From Cycas panzhihuaensis (lineage: Eukaryota > Cycadophyta), in assembly GCA_023213395.1 (NCBI GenBank), contig CM041465.1, positions 175,839,741-175,903,740 of the forward strand: DNA of 64,000 bases. Direction: 5' to 3'. This document shows, in pieces, positions 59,068 through 64,000 of this stretch (position 1 is its first letter; each line of letters opens with the position of its first letter). The position numbers and the translations under genes were made by a program. The notes under the pieces are model-generated. The model was given only the letters and a program-made list of their open reading frames with translations, was not told where the DNA came from and ran no database searches.

Positions 59068-59990
59068 CTAGTCCATCTGATTCCCCTGGAAAATTCTATA
59101 GTTTCTCTCTTTCCATATGTTCCACGCTAGTATCGGTAGTGTGCTCTTCCAAATACCGCTAAGAATCTTGCTTCTGAACGGCCTTTGCCAAGCAGGCCAT
59201 AGGTCAATAACCTTTTCCGAAAAGGTCCAGCACACCTCCAATTTTCCCAGCAGCATCCCCCATACTTCCCTTGAAAATGAGCACCCAAGGAAGATATGAT
59301 CCATAGATTCCTCTTCTTTACAACATAGTATGCACCTATTGGGCAAGTGGAACCCTCTCTTTTTGAGTTTATCAATGGTGAGTATTTTGTTCCTCAAGTA
59401 AATCCACTAAAAGACTACTATCTTGGGGATAAGTGGGAGCTTCCAAACACCTTCTAATATTGGACTCTTATGGTCACCTCTCATTAGACATAAATAGTGA
59501 TACCCTTGTTTGGCAGTGTATACCCCAAACGAGCTTAAGGGCCACACAATCGAATCTGATGAAGGCTTCCTAGGTATATAAGTCTTACCCAAAATCCTTT
59601 TGATTTTGTGAAGTCCCTCCTACAAGGGATGCTCCACCTGGATTTCCTCAAAATTTCTCCAGCTTTTGTCCCTTCCACTCCTAGTCCAGTATTCTTTTAC
59701 AAGTGATCTATAATGCCTGACACAAAGGGCCTGGAGAGGAGCTAAATCAGGATATTTCTTAAGGGTCTTATCGTAACACCACATATCCTCCCAGAACCTG
59801 ATAGAGCTACCATCTCCCAATCTCCATTTCAGGCCTTCACTGATGGCTTTCCAAGCTTTTAGAATCTCCTCCATATGGTTGAACCAATCGACGAGGTAAT
59901 GTTTTCCATGAGAGAGCCACCTTGGAGGTATTTTCATGATAGAATCTTCTCCTATAGTCTCTCTCCCCCTTTGGTTAATCGCCATCCCAG
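59068..59990 (-). pseudogene. zf-RVT and linker region of the LINE
   Basis: Three open blocks in one frame. 59985-59620 has KAISEGLKWRLGDGSSIRFWED. 59592-59407 has DSIVWPLSSFGVYTAKQGY. 59397-59068 has RGFHLPNRCILCCKEEESMDH and FLGCSFSREVWGMLL. The CxxC...H...C pattern is the zf-RVT domain found between RT and RNase H in plant LINEs. One frame change separates this region from RT. Confidence 0.88.
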
Positions 59991-60047
59991 CTTGGCTCCG
60001 AGAGCTACATTGAAAGGTGAAATGCTTCTGAGATTGAGTCTACCTGC

Positions 60048-60590
60048 CTACTTCGGAGTACACACTTTATTCCAGCTCACCAGATGTATTCTGTCTTTAT
60101 TCTCTACCCCGAACCATAGGAATCTCTTCTGAATGGTTTCGATGATGTCTAAGATTCCTATCAGTATTCTAAAGATGGACATCCAAAAAACTGGGATGCT
60201 TTGAAGCGTAGAAGATACTAACTGTAGCTTCCCTGCGAGAGTCAAGAGGGCACCTTTCCATCTGGCTAACTTCTTTTGCATTATATCGATGAGGGGATTC
60301 CACATCTCCTTGGTCATCTTACCTACGAATAGAGGCAATCCAAGGTAAGTTGTGGGGAGCTTCTTAATACCCATCCCTAGAATCCTGCTGATCCTACCTT
60401 GGGTATTGCCTGGGGTATTTATGAAGAAGACATTACTTTTATTCAAGCTTATCTTATGGTTCGTAGCCCTCTCAAAGTGTCCCAAAATCTTCTTGAATTT
60501 AGATGCCTCTCTAATGGCAACCTTCCCTAAGAATAGATTATCATCCATAAATTGGATATCACATTCTCTAACCAAATCCATATATATACT
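60048..60590 (-). pseudogene. C-terminal reverse transcriptase of the LINE
   Basis: Open frame 60581-60048. It begins at IQFMDDNLFLG, the catalytic F-x-DD block (both Asp kept), followed by KISLNKSNVFFI, LPTTYLGLPLFVG, KKLARWKGALLTLAGKLQLV, IPVFWMSIFRI and RFLWFGVENKDRIHLVSWNKV. This is the standard palm-thumb order of non-LTR RT. The fingers are missing because of 5' truncation. Confidence 0.92.
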
Positions 60591-61136
60591 TCCTCCTAGT
60601 TTTCCCTCTAATATAATTCATCTATATCCTCCATGCCCTATGTTTTTCAATTACCTTTCCTTAATGTATATTCACATATATCTACCCTTATGTAATCTAT
60701 CCCTTACATCCTAAACTCTTCATATGTAATTTTATCCTTATATCCCTACCCTTTATTCCCAAAACATACCCCCCCCTAATACAATGTCCATAATCATATA
60801 TTTTCTTTGTATTCCCTAAATTTCCCTTTAAGGACAACTACAAATAGACACAATATATAAGTAGGAGGCAAGACTTCAAAATACAAAGTTCTTAGAATAT
60901 TTTATGAATAGAATCATGTATAAAATAATTTTAGATAGAGCATTATGATAAATAAGAAGAAGATACATATGGATTACTTCAAGAAGATGAAATAATGGAG
61001 AACCAAAATCCTATGATATTCTACCCTTAGGAGATGGAGGATTGAAGACATACATAAGGAAAATTTATGCTCTAAACTTTAAATAACAAGGTTACAATAT
61101 GTTATGGGTGAAGCATTTTTTAAAAGAGGGATGAAC
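60591..61136 (+). other. 3' internal region and polypurine tract of element F
   Basis: Element F resumes C/T-rich, then becomes A/G-rich, as in element G before its 3' LTR. TTTTTAAAAGAGGGATGAAC at 61117-61136 is the likely polypurine tract. No gene is recognised. Confidence 0.5.
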
Positions 61137-61479
61137 TATAGCGATCTTAATTTATTGAGGATAAGTTAGTATGTTATTAATATCATTAAATGTTATTATT
61201 ATTATTATTATTATTAGTAGTAGTAGTAGTAGGGAGTCAATATTTTTAAATTAATATAAAGTTAGGTTTTATATTAGAAAATTAATATTTTATTATTAAT
61301 ATTATTAAAGCCAAATTTTTAATAAGGAGTCATATTAGCACCTATAAATAAGGGACCCCTAATTCATTATGTAATACTTGGGTTTAATATTAATTTATTT
61401 AGCACTTGGTACCTAAGGTAATTTTCCCATTTAACTTTCTTTTATTTTAAGGAAGTATATCTAGTTTAAGGTCACTTCC
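61137..61479 (+). repeat. 3' LTR of element F
   Basis: 343 bases, TATAGCGATC to GGTCACTTCC. It carries (ATT)n followed by (AGT)n at 61195-61230, where the 5' copy has only (ATT)n, and CACCTATAAATA as in the 5' copy. Confidence 0.75.
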
Positions 61480-61484
61480 TTCAC

Positions 61485-62090
61485 ACCTCCCTTCTAAGAA
61501 GGGGAGTCTCATCTTGATCAAGACTTTACTCCTTTAAAGTTAAGTATGATTACTTCATGTCCATAGGCATGGGAACTATAATTACCTTGGAATCCATAAT
61601 AATACAAAGTTTGATGGTAAAGAGGAGTTTGTGCATATGGTAAATATTCTTAGCTATATTTGGGGCCAATTGACCCTATTATAATGCATATCTCCTCCCT
61701 CCAAGTTCCACTTAGCTCCAACTCTAATTTTGATTCTTCCACAACCTATGACGAGTCCATATCATGTGGTTCCCCTTCATTCCCAACATCTAAGGCTTCT
61801 GAGCCTCTTCCACAAATAATAAGTAACCTTGTTAAGTACCCTTACTAGGGAATTTAGCCTAAACACTTAAATGATTATTCAAAGGAGTCCTTGAGATTCA
61901 TGGACTAGTCTTATAAGAATAATCTTAAACCATCCCCCATACCCTAAGCCAAATTTAAAACCATCCTATCATTGATTCATTTGAGAATGATGACCTATTA
62001 CTTGAACACTTGGTTGGATATACCCTTAACCATCATAAGTCAAAGTTTAAAAAATGTCTTGCCATGGGCTATCCTTACATGACCATAATA
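61485..62090 (+). pseudogene. Element E continued: protease-RT linker
   Basis: The sequence after element F follows the region after protease in element B: a Ser/Pro-rich part and then (~61990) FENDDLLLEHLVGY, matching FEDDEALLEHLAGF. Homology fades after ~62090; RT was not found, so E is cut off here or continues in an unrecognisable form. Confidence 0.6.
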
Positions 62091-63601
62091 TAAAAATCAC
62101 TAGCCAAATTCTTACTTATAAATTTGGTTAAGGTATTAAGTAAATCATTGATTTATCACATGGTAACTAAAAATTATATAAGAGGCTAATACCTTGCCTG
62201 GGGACTAAATAACTTAGGTTTCATATTAGAGAACATTATCTATGATCCACTAACTTCGCTCTTACACTGAATTAGGTATGAGAATGCCCTAATTATCTCC
62301 TAAGTGGTTACTGTTCTATAAAGGGATATCACTTTACAATGTGACCTTTGATAGCTAACGTAATGATTGCATGGATTAATAATATATCAATAGTTAATGT
62401 GATGCTTCATATCCATGCTTATCAAGATAGACCTCAAATCAATTAGCATAAGTTATACATCAATTAGCATAAGTTGTAAACCATATTTTCTATGATAATT
62501 TGGCTAAGATATTAAACTTAAAAGCTAAAATTTATTGAAATAGTGTGTACTTATCGTGCATCATAACTAATTGAATCAAATTGATTATTAATGAAAATTA
62601 GAAAGGACTGTCTACATATTATGGTATGTATTTTCTTTCATTTATGTATCTATTATTGTTATTTATTTTTTATTTTTTAATATGTTTAATCAATCTTAAA
62701 GCAAGTACATATGATTAAAAACTATAGAAAAACAAATCAATTTTATATTCTTTTTTATCATAATCAATTATATTTCTAATTTAGAAAAACATATCACCAT
62801 AAGTTTGTTTATCTTAAATGCCACATCACCTCTCAAAGAAATCATGGAATGTGAAATTCAAAGTAAGAAGCAATAGTTTTCTATGGCTAAAAAACCATTG
62901 TAGTTTTTTATGATAAGCAACAAAATTGTACAACATCCACAAGTTCAAAGGGTCAAATATAAGCTTAGAAATGAGGGAAAGCATTTAACACTTTACATGA
63001 TGTCTCTTTGACCAATAGTGAGTACATGTAAAACCTTGTAAGATAGGCTTTGGACCTTGCCACCCGAACGTTATTCATGGCCAAAACTTTTCTCAAGTGA
63101 TAATAACACTTACAAAATCCAAGGATTTTATTGGATATTGATCCTTTCTCCCCTCATCCATATTCGTCATAGGTGGCCAATAAACAATTGAAATTCAATT
63201 GCATTTAGAATGCATTTCCACATAATCAAACTAAAACGAATGAACTCAAAAGAATGTTAAAGTGAGAATCACCCATCACTCTACGCATATTACCTCAACT
63301 ATATCTTTTATTATGAGACTTTTACAAAAAGAATTAGAATTTTTTTGGACGGTAGATGTTGATACGAATGATTTTACATTTTAAAATTATATTAAAATTT
63401 TGAACGGGTTGCCCAATTGTCTTAGGATCCTAATTCCAATAGCCATGCATGGCGGCCTCACTTGAACATACTTAAAAAAATATAATTCCATCAAATAACT
63501 ATCTAAAAAAGATTTTCCCAATTGTTATAAGAGGCATCGGCGAAGCTTTTGAACCATCTTGCCAAACTTGGAGCATATTGAATTTGTATTTTGAGAGCAC
63601 A
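62091..63601. other. AT-rich stretch without recognised genes
   Basis: No domain, LTR or RNA gene was recognised. A 21-base direct repeat (ATCAATTAGCATAAGTTATAC, then one decayed copy) lies at 62438-62478. The right part probably contains the 3' untranslated region of the gene ending at 63602. Confidence 0.5.
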
Positions 63602-64000
63602 TCACAGTGGTAATTCGGGAACAACCCCTCCTTTAGAAATAATCTGATTCTCGAGCTGCAAGAGAAATTAGAACATCGATAAGAATTTACCATTACTACA
63701 ACATTGTAGGCTAATTCAATTTAAGAATACACAGAAATCTATCATGGTAGGACGACATTCAACGCCTTCCCTTACCTCAAAAAGGGTCTCCAATTTTTCT
63801 TTAGAGTCGTGGAATACCTTGTGCAGCAGATGGCAACCCTCTTTGCATCTGCAAATAATTTGCAATACAATAATAAAATTTTCAATGTTATCCTTCAACT
63901 TTATATCAGTGGGTTTACCTTACTACGTTGGCATCCTCGCAGCTCTTCCTCAGATCAATGCAAACGTCCTTTACTCGACGGCATCCGACGCTGAATTATC
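63602..64000 (-). CDS. C-terminal exons of an unrecognised host gene
   Basis: Three exons read on the minus strand: 64000-63919 (open at the window edge), 63848-63776 and 63655-63602. Intron 1 (63918-63849, 70 bases) starts GTAAACC and ends TTATTTGCAG. Intron 2 (63775-63656, 120 bases) starts GTAAGG and ends TTTCTCTTGCAG. Joined, the frame is open: GCRRVKDVCIDLRKSCEDAN, then CKEGCHLLHKVFHDSKEKLE, then ENQIISKGGVVPELPL and a TGA at 63604-63602. The predicted end is helical, Lys/Glu/Cys-rich, with no motif I recognise. No stop or frame shift is seen, unlike everywhere else in the window. It could still be a fragment of a dead gene copy. Confidence 0.6.

Larger units (their letters stand above)
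58278..60590 (-). mobile_element. 5'-truncated L1-like LINE
   Basis: On the minus strand this runs from the middle of RT to a poly(A) end (nine A on the minus strand at 58286-58278). Order: RT palm and thumb, zf-RVT domain, RNase H, short 3' tail. The first ~5 kb of a full plant L1 are missing and the break lies just before the F-x-DD motif. It sits in the C/T-rich part of element F, which resumes near 60590. A target duplication was not found with certainty. The RNase H tail is typical of plant L1 elements. Confidence 0.85.
31110..61479 (+). mobile_element. Element F: small gag-only LTR retrotransposon, expanded by nested insertions
   Basis: LTRs at 31110-31470 and 61137-61479 begin TATAG and share the middle and end sequences. 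Flanking bases are CTCAT (31105-31109) and TTCAC (61480-61484), which fit a 5-base duplication CTCAC after one C-to-T change each. Outside them, element E continues on both sides. Removing elements A (32152-57221) and the LINE (58278-~60590) leaves an internal region of about 3 kb with one gag-like frame and no pol. The primer site, gag core and layout resemble element G. Confidence 0.75.

Overview
This window is plant nuclear DNA, almost all of it nested, decayed LTR retrotransposons. The evidence is plant-type Ty3/gypsy pol genes, a plant mobile domain (PMD) gene, a plant L1-like LINE, GT-AG introns, tRNA-Met-type primer sites, and heavy C-to-T decay that makes TAG, TGA and TAA stops. Only the last ~400 bases look like a host gene. 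A repeat-rich seed plant, possibly a gymnosperm, fits best, but the species cannot be read from the sequence. For reference the elements are called A to J.

Left part (1-~17000). A decayed minus-strand Ty3/gypsy element (I: gag, protease and RT between 11745 and 13990, primer site at 15784) is cut in its RT by a plus-strand element H (to 11744). H lost its left side to the window edge but keeps its 3' module: an antisense PMD gene (5851-3440), a sense RNase HI domain (7902-8230), a polypurine tract and a 2.5-kb 3' LTR (9256-11744). H itself carries a small gag-only element in tandem-LTR form (G, 1-3405) and a copia-like solo LTR (3853-4489). A separate minus-strand gag remnant (J) lies at ~16190-16985.

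Central nest (~18590-62090). An old plus-strand element E (gag, protease, start of pol) has two direct insertions. D (18662-29216, minus, target duplication CTAGC) is a complete element with an extra ORF after integrase. F (31110-61479) is a small gag-only element. F in turn holds A (32152-57221, plus, target duplication TTATC) and a 5'-truncated LINE (58278-~60590, minus). A holds B (33404-50311, minus, 16.9 kb) and a solo LTR, C (53303-55424). The deepest path is E > F > A > B. Host reading frames join again across the insertions, and coding decay is worst in the outer layers and mildest in B and D.

Most interesting system. B and H, two independent copies at different places and on opposite strands, share a 3' module downstream of integrase: an antisense PMD gene with an apparent intron, then a sense RNase HI domain of cellular type (TDG, GNPGP), then a matching 15-base polypurine tract and the LTR. 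B also has the ordinary gypsy RNase H after its RT, so it carries two. An intron can survive reverse transcription of the element only because the gene runs antisense to the genomic RNA.

Right edge. At 63602-64000 (minus) three exons with clean splice sites encode the C-terminal end of an unrecognised protein whose 5' part lies outside the window.
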